In this document: piece by piece, positions 1 to 10,462 of the stretch
Position numbering within the stretch: position 1 is the stretch's first letter
Layout: each line of letters starts with the position of its first letter
Assembly: GCA_022836615.1 (NCBI GenBank)
Contig: MU405448.1
Span: forward strand, 1 to 28,977
Direction: 5' to 3'
Origin: Annulohypoxylon bovei var. microspora
Taxonomy: Eukaryota > Ascomycota > Sordariomycetes > Xylariales > Hypoxylaceae
Length of the DNA: 28,977 nt
The notes under the pieces: model-generated
What the model was told of the DNA's origin: nothing
The model's input: the letters and a program-made list of their open reading frames with translations, nothing else
Databases searched by the model: none
Made by a program: the position numbers and the translations under genes

Positions 1-535
1 TTCTTTCCTATCTCAGTATGTGAGACTAACCCCAATTCGGCAACCCTTTTTTTTTAGTAACTTCGACACAATAACCCTCCTAAAACTCGGGCATACATCC
101 ATGGTATCCATACAACCACCCCGATGTAACGATGCATGCACACCCCAAGCTAATCAAACTCTAATACGGATATTATTACCTGCGAAGTGCGAAACTTTTT
201 GTCCACAACCTTCGTAAGCGCGGTTTGACTATTGTGGGGTACTTAAGTGCTCTGAGGTCCTTTTAAACCCCAGGATAGAATCGGCTTCTCACGGATGAAT
301 CGACAGTTGATAACATAACTTAACCCCTATCACCTGGCAATCACTGGACGTCCATGTGCGATTACTAATAATCGGATTGGAAATCGTTTGAAAGTGTGAC
401 TGATCCAGTTCGTTCGCATTCAACTCCGACGGCTCCGTAAATTACAACTCTTTTCATAGTGAGCGAGTCTCCTACGATTCAGGATTGATAGAGCGCAAGA
501 ATCCACAGTCGTCATCGAATTTCTAACCAACCAAA
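1..535. other. Intergenic region upstream of bna1
   Basis: No coding region is supported here. The only open frame of note (20-217) has no recognisable domain and no splice-linked continuation. The stretch just before position 536 presumably holds the promoter and 5' leader of the downstream dioxygenase gene; no specific element is recognised. Confidence 0.5.
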
Positions 536-1193
536 ATGCTCTCTACGCCAGTTAACCTCCCAAAGTGGTAAGCCAGCAAGGTTCTCGGTGGCATGTTGCC
601 CGGGTCCAGCTAATAGCTGCCAAGGCTTGAGGAGAATTCCCATCTCCTAAAACCTCCGGTCAACAACTATTGCGTCTATAATGAAGACTTCACCGTCATG
701 GTGCGCATACGCGTTTTCTAAACCTTGGCCGAACTAGCTGATTTACGAGTCTTATTAGATCGTCGGTGGTCCTAACGCTAGGACGGACTACCATATCAAC
801 CAGACCCCGGAGTGGTTCTACCAATATAAGGGGGCTATGATGCTGAAGGTTGTCGACGATGGCAAGTTTAGAGACATCATCATTCAAGAGGGCGACATGT
901 TTCTGTTACCAGGCAATACGCCGCACAACCCAGTGCGCTTTGCCAATACCGTCGGCGTGGTGCTCGAACAGAAGCGACCCGAGGACACCATCGATCGCAT
1001 GCGCTGGTACTGCCAGGAATGCAGCGAGATCGTGCACGAAGCTGCCTTCCACTGCACAGACCTCGGCACACAGATCAAGGCCGCTATCGAGAAGTTCATG
1101 TCGAGCGAGGAAACCCGGAAGTGTAAGAAATGCGGCGTGATCGCTAATTCTGTACCGAAACCCGGGACCATCAAAGATCCGAACTTGGAGTAA
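536..1193 (+). CDS. bna1: 3-hydroxyanthranilate 3,4-dioxygenase
   Basis: This enzyme opens the ring of 3-hydroxyanthranilate with O2 in the kynurenine route from tryptophan to quinolinate and NAD; it is a cytosolic, Fe(II)-dependent cupin. Three exons are read: 536-567, 625-700 and 759-1193, giving 180 aa, the usual fungal length. Intron 1 has GTAAGC, a GCTAAT branch and CAAG; intron 2 has GTGCGC and TTATTAG. Expected metal ligands are visible as H48 and E54 (DYHINQTPEW) and H92 (GNTPHNPVRF). The fungal/bacterial-type C-terminal metal-binding site is present as two CxxC pairs (CQEC near residue 121, CKKC near 158). Residues 12-36 (LEENSHLLKPPVNNYC) match the family N-terminus and fix the start. 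No damage is seen. Whether this is the only genomic copy or an extra, cluster-associated one cannot be told from this window. Confidence 0.93.
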
Positions 1194-1757
1194 GGACCTG
1201 GTCGATTGAAGTAGATCAGATATTCGATCTCAATACACACCTTATCCATGTGTGGATGAACACGAGCTTCTTTTCTTTTCTCTCGTCCGAAACATGACAG
1301 AGATTTCAGAGAAGACAAGTGACCAGCACCTATTCATTAACCTCAGCTAAGACGCTAAGACTTAAGGGGTATGCTGCGCAGTACGCCATTCTCGTGGCTT
1401 TCCCGTTTATACTTGCAAATAGCTAGGTCAGATGTTTACCTAAACATTCTACTCTATCTCATCCAACCAATTAAAGTATATTCAATTATCACTACCCTCC
1501 CAGTAAAAAGTAACAGTAAGTTAAAAATATTACGTGGGGATCAGGCCTTCTGCACGGTTCACCACCATCTTGGTACTTACAAGACTCTTATCATATGAAA
1601 CAACCCAATCAAATACTTGTCTGTTCTAGGTGCTCTATGGCTAGCTCAGGCCTTTTAAAATTCAGTGTATAACAACTTTCAGACTGAGTCTTGAACCAAA
1701 TCTTCTAGCCCTGGAGGCATTTTTCTTTTACAAATTGAGATTGAAGAAGTATTCACT
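1194..1757. other. Intergenic region
   Basis: AT-rich DNA between the dioxygenase and the F-box gene. An open frame at 1371-1598 has no domain and no homology I recognise. No repeat or RNA gene is seen. Confidence 0.5.
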
Positions 1758-2921
1758 ATGTTTTCTCATACAGCCACATCAGCTAATAAGACTAATGAAC
1801 TACCGCTTTATAGGACAACGACTAAAGCAAGTCAGCTCTCGTGGTCGTCAGGAATACCATCAACTATACAACTGGAAGAACCCTCACCATTGACGTCTTT
1901 GCCTTGGGAGCTCCAGCTCCTAATCATATCCCACTTGGACGTTCGGGGGGCTCTCCAGCTTCGACGGACATGCCGGCTCTATTTCTGGTACCTCACGATA
2001 GAGGTCATTGAACAAATCTTCACAGAGAATCGGTATATCACTTTCGACTTGCTGAATTGTTGTATCGATTGTTTTGCCATCCCCTCTGATGGCTACCTAG
2101 TCCAGGACGACTTCTATAGGCGAGGCATATGGAAATCTATGTGTTTTCACTGCTGGCGAGTGAAGAGGAGCTCACATTACTATGAAAAACCCAATCGTCG
2201 CATCAGCTACACCAATGGGCGGAATGGGTGCGCCTGTATATTATGCGGCTGGCCCATTCGGCACGATACAAAGCACCCGTCTTGCAAGAGAGCATTGGCC
2301 ATTATGAACACCATGTGGTGGAGCTTTAGCATCGCTCACTTTTTGTTCGCACTCGTGGTTTCAACTATGGTCTGGTTGAAGTACGCTAGTGTTACTGTGG
2401 TTATCATACCAACTGTAGTAAGTAATGCTTGGTAATCACCAAATTATTAGCGATTTCTTGCCGTGTTAGCAGCTAAACTTTACAGTTCAATTTCCTCATA
2501 GCTTTCGTATCCCTTGCCCTCCTGACAATGGATTTGTTTCGAAGGTCAAACACATCTCGCTTGCGGCTTCCCTTGGAGCTCGCATCAACTCTCATCTGGA
2601 CGCCGCCAGTATTCTACACCGCGCGCGAGGTATTCGAAGGAACTGCAACAGGTGCTTCTTACCCCGTCTTCATATGGGGGTTATTCTTAGCAAAATTGTA
2701 GGCGATCTTAGAACTCGACATAGTCGCGTCTTGCATCCTGGAGTAATCATTAACATGTTCATAATAGGGTTGGCCACGCTTTGAATTTTGTGGGCTTCGT
2801 TCTCCTAAGTTCCGGATACGATCCTAGAAGCCCCTTTTTACCGGACTTGTCGACAAAACGGAGGATACTTTACATTTTATCCTCATTCTTAGCCTACTGG
2901 GCGCGTTCCAAATACCGATAG
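1758..2921 (+). CDS. F-box protein with transmembrane C-terminus (apparent frameshift)
   Basis: Exon 1 (1758-2417) encodes a disordered start, then an F-box near residues 44-80 (SLPWELQLLIISHLDVRGAL), which in this family docks to Skp1 in SCF ubiquitin ligases. Two CxxC pairs follow (CFHC, CILC), which could bind zinc, and then a hydrophobic span. Exon 2 (2486-2697; GTAAGT donor, TTACAG acceptor) and exon 3 (from 2768; weak GTAGGC donor, ATAATAG acceptor) keep the frame and add more hydrophobic spans. As written, exon 3 stops at 2919-2921. A better membrane-like continuation runs in another frame from the T run at 2835-2839 to a stop at 2996-2998, so one base may be missing there. The gene is therefore either a recent pseudogene, mis-sequenced, or simply shorter. 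Partner and substrate are unknown. Confidence 0.6.
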
Positions 2922-3085
2922 ATCCTAAGGCTTATGTCACGATTTCAGGAAGTGGGTGGGTCACTTGGATAGGGGGAGTATTACGCCTGCTATGGTAGAT
3001 ATAATCATATAACCAATTAGAACATGGTATTTTAAAATATTAATATTAAATTATAGCATATTTAGTCCTACGATAAAGTAGGTAC

Positions 3086-5428
3086 TTAATACTCATCCTC
3101 GTCAAAAGAAAGCTCGGATTGATTATCGGAGACCGAATCGTCACCTGGATCTGACCTTCTCTGAGATGACCGAAAGTCTTCAACCCACGGAGTCACATCC
3201 CCGTCCAACAGTTCAATACTCAAACCCTGTCTTCCGCCGTCAACGTCATCCGGAACAGATAACACTATGATATCTCTTTCCTGGGCTTCTATTAAGAGAG
3301 GAGGTCCTAAATCTGTCAACAGCACCTTTACAGTAGCATCTGAGTCTGACTGTTCGACAAAATCAAGAAGTTGCAACACGTCCTCTGTTATCTCTTCCAT
3401 AGAGCCCTCGAAGCGGGAGATTGAATCAATGATTAAGAATATGGCGTTTCCTTCTCCGTCTTCAGAGAGGATATCAAGGAGGCGGCCGAATAAGCTGAGA
3501 AGCTTAGGTAACGTCGAGGTTGATATATGTCTGAATCTTTTACTTTTCAGGATCCCGAGATCTACGTTAGGTCTGTGTTCTGCTATGTGTAATAGCAGTT
3601 GGGCAATAAAACTCTTCATCATGGCGACTGATCCGCATTTCGCCCCGCCCGAACTCTCGGCCATCTCAAGTCCTCCCATATAAGTTAAAACAGGGATATC
3701 CGTATTAATCGAGATTGTGTTAGTCAAGAAAGCAGATGTCACCGACATGGGATTGGAAAAGTCCAGAGGCGGAGTATCTGCTTCGATGGCGAGGATTTGC
3801 GAGGCAGGAACCGTTATCCAGTCCTTGATTTCATTCGATTCGACGATCCATTTGACCTTGTCTTTGTCTCGAAGGGTCAGTATGTCAAAGTCCCCCAAAT
3901 ACTCTTCGACATCTTTTAGCATTTTAGGCTCTGGAAACCTTGCATCAGAGAGCCATCTTCTTGCAAAATCTCGGCGTTCTGCGCGTGAGTCGGTAGTTAT
4001 CCCATGAATAGCTGACGAAGATATCTGTTTTAGAGCAGCGCGGCTGTACGCAATCCTCTTCCCTCTAACTTGCGACGGGTCAACTATGCAAATTGAGCTT
4101 AGTTTAATGCTAACAAGAACGATAGATAGGAGTCTTTATCTTACTAGTTCCGTCGCGGGAATTAAATGACGGGTTGCTAGCTAGGAAATGATAAAGATGG
4201 TTAACCATCATCTTCCCTAGCAATTTAAGCTCGTCTATCTTCTGGTTTTGATTTTCCTGATCTCTTTTATACTCTTCGCGAAATTCTGTTTTAATTGTTA
4301 GCAAAACAAGCAACAATCCAGAGAGGGGATAAATTACCCCCTATCTTCATGCTCGTGTCTTCCACCGTTAGTCTTGTTCTCACTGCGTGCTCCTCTACAC
4401 GCCCGAGTCTCTTTGAGTCACATAACTGGGCCTCGTATTCGAAGGCCTTAGTCTCTCTTTTCAAGGCCTCGATAGCCCCAGTAATACTAGTACCGTACCG
4501 TTCTCCTTTAAGAGTAACTGATATAGCCTTTTCTAATAACAACTTAGTACCATTATAACAAATATTCGCCCTAGGTTATCTTACTTGCCAAGTTTTTCGA
4601 AAGTTCGCATACTATCGACTCTAGGAGATCGAAGACAGCGATGAAGACAGAGTCGGCGCGCCTCTTCAATTCTCGTGACAATTTGTGGATATTAATAGTG
4701 GCGTTGATCTGGCTCAGCTGGGTAGGTATCTCTGAAAGAGCACCACAGATTTCTCCTCGCAAGTCCTCAGCTCGATCGATAGCCTAGTTTCAATCAGTCT
4801 CTGCTGAATAGAGTGAGAAGAGGTATGGTGGTACTGCTAGAATGATAGTGAACCCCCCGCTGATAGCTGAGCCGTAGCTATCGTTTGGTATAAAACTCAA
4901 AATATTATGGAAAATCCCCCGGTGTTCTATAAGACGACGAAAACAACGGCGTATTTTGCCTAAATATCCTTTTGATGTTTTATCATCTTGATGCTTCAAC
5001 TGAAGCTCTTGGGCGATACTCAAGACATCCTGCATTTTGTAGTCATCGGGGTTTTTTATCTCGATTCCAAGTTTCTTGCCGAGTTTTCGCTCCTCGAGGG
5101 TCTTACAGAACTGCGACAACGTTTTCTTGAACTTCGCCATCTTTTCCTCGGATTCCTTGAAATAATCTGGCCTATAATACTTCAGCCTTGGATACGCTTC
5201 AGGACTAATCTGAGATTCTTACTCATTGAAATCTGATGCTTCCACGAACTTGTCAATTTCCGGCGCATACTGGGGGGATTGTGGACCGATCATTTGAGCA
5301 ACCTCAGATCCAAAAGCTTGCTCAGGCCGTGTTTCAAGGAATTCAACAGCACTGTTTGAAATCGTATTTGATCTCATCAAATTAGACCATATACGAGGTT
5401 TGCGTTCTTCATTTAACGGCGCTGCCAT
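3086..5428 (-). CDS. DUF7708-like fungal protein with degenerate NTPase-like C-terminus
   Basis: Six exons are read from high to low coordinate: 5428-5223, 5171-4835, 4783-4585, 4532-4338, 4285-4145 and 4083-3086. They sum to 2076 nt, 691 aa. All introns are 51-61 nt; most have GTAAGA/GTAATT donors and CTGAT, TACTAAG or GCTAAC branches, while the 4834 donor (GTACCA) is weak. Residues about 75-330 are helical and resemble the fungal DUF7708 region (FRRLIEHRGIFHNILSFIPN, then SGGFTIILA). A coiled-coil-like stretch follows near 313-335. The C-terminal half, from about residue 400, has a hydrophobic strand ending in acid (FLIIDSISRF) like a Walker B and a later VKVLLTD strand, but no GxxxxGK[ST] Walker A is seen, so ATP binding is doubtful. 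The C-tail is acidic. Function is unknown; related proteins often sit in NLR/STAND-like fungal families. It is transcribed divergently from the AAA ATPase. Confidence 0.75.
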
Positions 5429-6147
5429 GTCGACTAAGTTGGTGTGAATTGTATGTCAATTGCGACCTTTGAAGACGACTGTGCCTATTTATCATCGACA
5501 TTAGAAAACGAGGTGTGGTTGAGGTAGCAAGATCGCAGGGATTGTCGAATAAGCATCAGTCTGAGGAGTGTGGCGATGCAATACTTACCTACCTACCTAC
5601 CTGCGCACTTATGTAGGAAACCTTTGTGCGTGCTGCGCGTGGTCGCATAATATAGCGCCAAAACTCCACGAAAGCGCACATAATCTCCCAATCACATACC
5701 CCGTCTTCCAATATCTGCAGCCTGGTGGGAATCATCCCCCAAACTATATAAGCGACAAACCAATCGAAGTTCCTAGTCTCTCTCGTGACCCGTCTACTGT
5801 GTACTATATACTTGCTTAACTTCAGGGCTTTTGGCCCCCACGGTAGAGCTTGACCGAAAAGAGCGATAGAGATCGAAAGCTGAAAAAATATTGAGTAATC
5901 CTAGACTGGTCTCAGAAAATCATCGTAATTTCTATTTTTGGTTATCTAGGACTTACTCCACAGAGTTTACTCTTTAGCTATCGCTTCTCGTTTCATCATC
6001 AGAATGTTAAGTAAAAGACTTGAGATCCAAGCGTTTTTGCCCCTATTTTGATTGACCAGGTACCTACATGTTGCCTAGCTACCTCCTAGGTTAATAGGTA
6101 GTACAACGAAGTCGCACGACCAATCAATTTGCTAACTAAGTAAAGCA
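5429..6147. other. Divergent promoter region, DUF7708-like gene / AAA ATPase gene
   Basis: 719 bp between two genes pointing away from each other, so it should carry both promoters. It holds a run of ACCT repeats at about 5585-5602 and further TACCTA/CCTAGG words at 6059-6103. The open frame at 5568-5819 shows no domain. Confidence 0.55.
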
Positions 6148-9100
6148 ATGTCGAGCGAGCAAGTTCCCACATCACCAACCCCGTCGGCGGAGGTGGTTGG
6201 AGACGAGATCCTCGACGCGGGAAATGATTCCGGGAGCAATGCTAGTGGGTCGAACCGTTCCGAGACACCGCCACCTGACGGAACTGGAGACTCTATTCGC
6301 AGTCGGAGCCTTAGCACCCGTCGGTCTCGGCGATACCGCCGTCCGATATTAAGGAGAAATTCTAACAGTAGTAATACCGGGAGTTCTAGTGATTCGGAAG
6401 AAGACATTAAAGTTGCTAGCCGATTAACAAACGTAGGTCTCTTCGAAGCCTATGTTCGGAAACTAGACAACGTTCGAGGTTCAAGCCTTCCGGGTCCTGG
6501 AATTAAAGGCCCTCATTTAGTTACAAGCCTCATAGAATACATCCACAGTCTTGAGTCGCGAATGAACTCTCTGGAATCAAAACTAAATATAAAAGAGGAA
6601 AAGATTGAGAGAGATAACAAAAACGCCGCTGCTGATACTTCTTCGGAGGCTGGCCTATCGACTTCTGAGTTCAAGATCAAGTTCTTCCCTCTTAGTGAAG
6701 AGGTAGATCTCACGGGCCGCTTCAAACAAGGCCGAGACGAGATTGCGGACACGTATTGCTCGACTATTGACCCCGGTGATTTCATCCGGGTTGTTTATAG
6801 ATGGAAAAATGAAAGGTCTATAGAGGCTTCTCAAACACACGATGGCGAGGAGATGTTAAACCCAGAGGATATCGAGGTTGTCGGCTTTCGAATAGATTCG
6901 GATCCTATTGCAAGTTTCTTCAGCTCCGTCGCCGACTTTTCTATTCCTGTACATGGCGTTGTTGAATTGTTCAACCCGTTTCGCTTCATCATCCGTGGCC
7001 TTCAAGATATTCGTGCTCATATTGTGAAGCTCGAAAATAAATTTGGGTTCGTCTTCCATGATGATTTGCTTGATATTTGACTAAACTCCTTACAGTCCTA
7101 CTATTACAAGCGACGAGAGTCATAGCCAGACTGAGAATCCCGAGTCGAATGAACAGGCCGATGAGGGAAGGAAGAGCGAGGTCCCGTCACTCCAGAAAGA
7201 AGATTCTAGCAACCTTCGCAAACCTTCGGACACAGTTAAGCGCTCAGTCGTAGAGGTAGAGCCTCGTCACGAACGTCAAGAAGCACTCGACCATTTCCGT
7301 GAGCTGTTGAAGTTCGTCGAGAAGTATCTAGAGCCACAGATCAAACTCTATGACGAAATTCGCGAAGGTACAAGGACCAAGGTCACGTTCGAAAACTTAT
7401 GGATGGTATTCAACGTCAACGAGACGATATATTGTCCAGTCAAGAAAGGCAACCAAGAGCTAGAGGTATTTCTGGATGGAGACCCGAATACAAAGAAATA
7501 CATAACGAGGACCAAAGCAACTCCTCAGGCATACCGCGTTGTGTGCGCCGAGGGAGGCGTTGGGGTTTATGTCGACCCGGAGCGTGATGATAGTTCGATC
7601 ATAACCTCACAACCTATAGGGAAGACGAAGCAACAGAACCAAGATAATATTACCGTTAGCGCGAAGGAACAATTTACTTCGCTGAAGGTATATTGTTTCT
7701 CAGTAGAGTCTGACGCTGAGAAGTATACTCCTGTTGAGGATTTCTTCATATTCAAGCCGTTCGAAGGGGAGATAGACATTACTAGCCTCGAAGCCTATCC
7801 GCTTCGCTTCCATCCTCAATATGAGAAAATCTCCGAGATGCTTCTACAGCGTGGTCGAAAATTCATCGAAATGACTGAGATATCACATATGATATATGAG
7901 GGAACTACTGTTGGGGAAGACAAGGAAGAGGTGAGTATTTGATTGGTAAAGTGATAATGTCTTGTGCTCATCATCTGTATAGGTCCTCAGCTCGGTTATT
8001 GTCGACACTAAGCTTTATTACCAAGAGAACAAGACCCACCGCCCTATCTGCGGCCCCCTTCAGCCTCTCGGAATATTGAGGCCGATTACCCAGATCATTG
8101 AAGTAGCAGGGACATCCGCAAGCTGCACTCATAGAAAACCTTGCCGAAGAGTAAATTGTTCTCGTGATATGTACACCGAATCTTTCAAGGTCGACAAAAT
8201 CAATCCATCCTTGCGAAGATCTCTATGTGACTGTAACTATAACCCCTAACCCCTCGCCTGAAGAAGAGATCACTAACTCCAGTTAACAAAGACGAGCCAG
8301 AAGAGAAAGATCCAAAGTTGGCAATCAATGCTATCAAGAAGCACATGGAAGCTACTGACTTCATACGACTGTTGCCTGGAGAAGTATCTGGGTTCGTGCT
8401 GCGATCTCGTAGATGGGGTAAGTCCTAACTCAATTTACCCCTATTACTAGGTACCTACCTAGGTATCTAGGCACTGATCTAAAGTCGCGAAACTAAATAC
8501 TCAATAGTTCATTTGGATGTGAACTTGCTTCAGTGGGCAGTTTCTCATGACCAGATTGATATAAACCCCGCCGATACTGCTGGGTGGAAGGATCTAGTGC
8601 TACCGACAGGTTATAAGGATATTGTCCTTGCGATGGTGAAGAACCATACTGCTGGTACCCGGATTCTCAACGACGGACTTCGTCACACGCCAGAGGTTGA
8701 TCTTGTTAAGGGCAAAGGTAAGTTCTACTCGATACCTACCTACCTCTACCTGATCCAGTCTCAGTTGCTGAAATTTTTCTTTTAGGAAAGGGGTGTATCA
8801 TTTTGATTCACGGTGCGCCAGGGGTTGGGAAAACTTCAACTGCGGGTGAATATTTTATCTTAATAATTGGTGTGATAATAATGTCAAACAACCTCATTGA
8901 CTTATTTTATAGAATGTGTCGCCGCCTATACCAGACGACCACTGTTCCCGATTACTTGCGGTACGCACATTCGCTCTTAACTACCTCTTGACAAGCTGCT
9001 TAATATTTGAATAGGAGATGTCGGGTATCAACCTGACGATGTTGAGAAAAATCTTGATAGGGTTTTCAACTTGGCGCACAGATGGGGCTGTGTCCTATTA

Positions 9101-10366
9101 TTAGACGAAGCTGATGTTTTTCTCGCAAAGCGCAACAGGGAAGATATCAAACGAAACGGACTTGTGTCGAGTAAGTAATCTATCTGAAGGAGCTAGGTTC
9201 CATAACTTCCCCTATTGACCTTAAGCTAATATTGATGGGTTTCAGTTTTCTTAAGGACCTTGGAGTATTATCCTGGAATTCTGTTCCTTACAACTAACCG
9301 CGTGGGAATAGTGGATGATGCTTTTAAATCCAGGTTACATATCACTCTTTACTATCCACAACTTGACCGGAAGAAATCTCGGAAGATATGGAAAGTAAAC
9401 TTTAGACGCTTGAAAGAGATCAACGAGGAACGTGGAAAACGAGGTCATCCACCAATCAAAGTCGACAAGGAGAAGATACTCCAGTACGCAGACTTAAACT
9501 TCGAGGAGCTTCACTGGAATGGCAGACAGATTCGAAATGCGTTTCAATCAGCACTGGCTCTAGGTAGACAACATTGAGTTCCTTTCCCCTCCTTTTGCCC
9601 CTTTTGCCTCTTTTCCTAACAGTGGTGGATCACGTGGCTGAGCAGTGGCCAAGGAGTGGCTGGTGAGGTGGCTAGTAGCCCCTTTTCCTGACCCCTTATT
9701 GCCCTTAGGAATAAAGTAAATGACGCCAAGATCAGGGACCCCTGGGACCAAGGGGTCTTGGTGTGGTTGATTCGGTTGTTCCGAGCACTGTTACATTTCC
9801 TAATTGCACCAATAGAGGAACCATCGTTCTTTGAACATGCTAGAAACCCCTAAACTCCTCAACTAAAGAAATAATTACTGACTCTCATTGTTAAAGCCGA
9901 ATTCAAGGTGCAAGATACTAGCAAGTCGCCGATCCTGTCCGTTGAGCAGTTCGACACCATCGCACAGGCATCTCACGAGTTTGATCACTACCTACTAACC
10001 ACCCACGGCCTTGACGAGGACAAGATGGCAGCTCGCGACAAGATACGTGCCGGTAGTACATACAAACGTGCCGAGAATAAGAGATTGAAGACACTGCCTG
10101 CTTCTGATGAATCTGAGAGCTCCTCGGATTCCGACGTGAGTAAGGATGCATCGGAGGACTCAAGCAAGTCTGATTCTGAGTCTTCGCGTCCGTCAAAACA
10201 AAAGAAGAGTAAGAAGAAGCCAAAGAAAACAGAGTCCAGAAAGTCCAAGAAGGATAAGAAGGATGGTGTAAGGGGCGAGAGGAAGAAGGGAAAAGAGAAG
10301 GAGAAGGAGAAGGAGAAGGCAAAGGACACGGATGAGTCTGATGAAGATTCGGAAAGTGATGATTAG
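6148..10366 (+). CDS. AAA+ ATPase of the fungal DUF7025-AAA (BCS1-like) type
   Basis: Ten exons: 6148-7046, 7096-7930, 7983-8232, 8292-8417, 8508-8717, 8786-8845, 8913-8960, 9015-9170, 9246-9563 and 9897-10366; 3372 nt, 1123 aa. Residues 1-100 are Ser-rich and disordered. A DUF7025-like region sits at about 395-560 (TRTKVTFENLWMVF, YRVVCAEGGVGVYV), followed by a Cys-containing stretch. The ATPase core has Walker A GAPGVGKT (about 782-789), Walker B CVLLLDEADVF (about 834-844), sensor 1 LFLTTNR and an arginine-finger candidate in FKSRLH. All catalytic motifs are intact. The C-tail (from about 1010) is Ser/Asp-rich, then very Lys/Glu-rich. The likely role is an ATP-driven remodelling machine, with substrate unknown. 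Intron 1 has a weak GTTCGT donor. Intron 9 (9564-9896) is 333 nt, far longer than its neighbours. Introns 3 and 9 share a repeated 3' part. Confidence 0.88.
8233..8291 (+). repeat. Introner-like intron, copy B (AAA ATPase intron 3)
   Basis: A 59-nt intron, GTAACT to TTAACAAAG, whose 3' part (AGATCACTAACTC and a preceding GAAGA) matches the 3' parts of introns at 9835-9896 and 26274-26335. An alternative acceptor at CTCCAG (8282) also keeps frame, but it would leave the branch point only about 6 nt away. Confidence 0.5.
9835..9896 (+). repeat. Introner-like 3' intron element, copy A (AAA ATPase intron 9)
   Basis: The last 62 nt of the 333-nt intron. By hand count about 48 of 62 positions equal the 62 nt at 26274-26335 in an unrelated gene, without gaps. 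Both begin ACATGCTAGAAAC and end TTGTTAAAG at the acceptor, with branch-like CTGAC or CTAAC. The 5' ends of the two introns are also alike (GTA, three differing bases, AACAT). Confidence 0.6.
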
Positions 10367-10462
10367 GTAATGAACGATGTCCAATTAGAAGCCTCTCAAG
10401 CTGAAGATGATAAAGTTATGAGTCCGAGCTATCCCTAGCATCCTTCAATACCTCAACGTAGA

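Noticed and set aside
20..217. Short open frame at the window start
   Set aside because: No domain or family resemblance and no continuing exon found.
837..839. ATG at 837 as the start of the dioxygenase
   Set aside because: It would drop the metal ligands H48 and E54; two upstream exons with good splice sites supply them.
4784..4834. Two stops between 4784 and 4792 in the same gene
   Set aside because: They lie within a 51-nt intron; splicing restores a DUF7708-like sequence. The donor GTACCA is weak, so some doubt remains.
5219..5221. In-frame TAA that seems to break the DUF7708-like gene
   Set aside because: A 51-nt intron (5222-5172, GTAAGA donor, CTGA branch, TATTATAG acceptor) removes it and keeps frame, so no nonsense mutation is needed.
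9918..10384. Antisense open frames over the Lys/Glu-rich tail of the AAA gene
   Set aside because: Low-complexity shadows (Ser/Phe/Leu-rich) of the real coding strand, with no domain.
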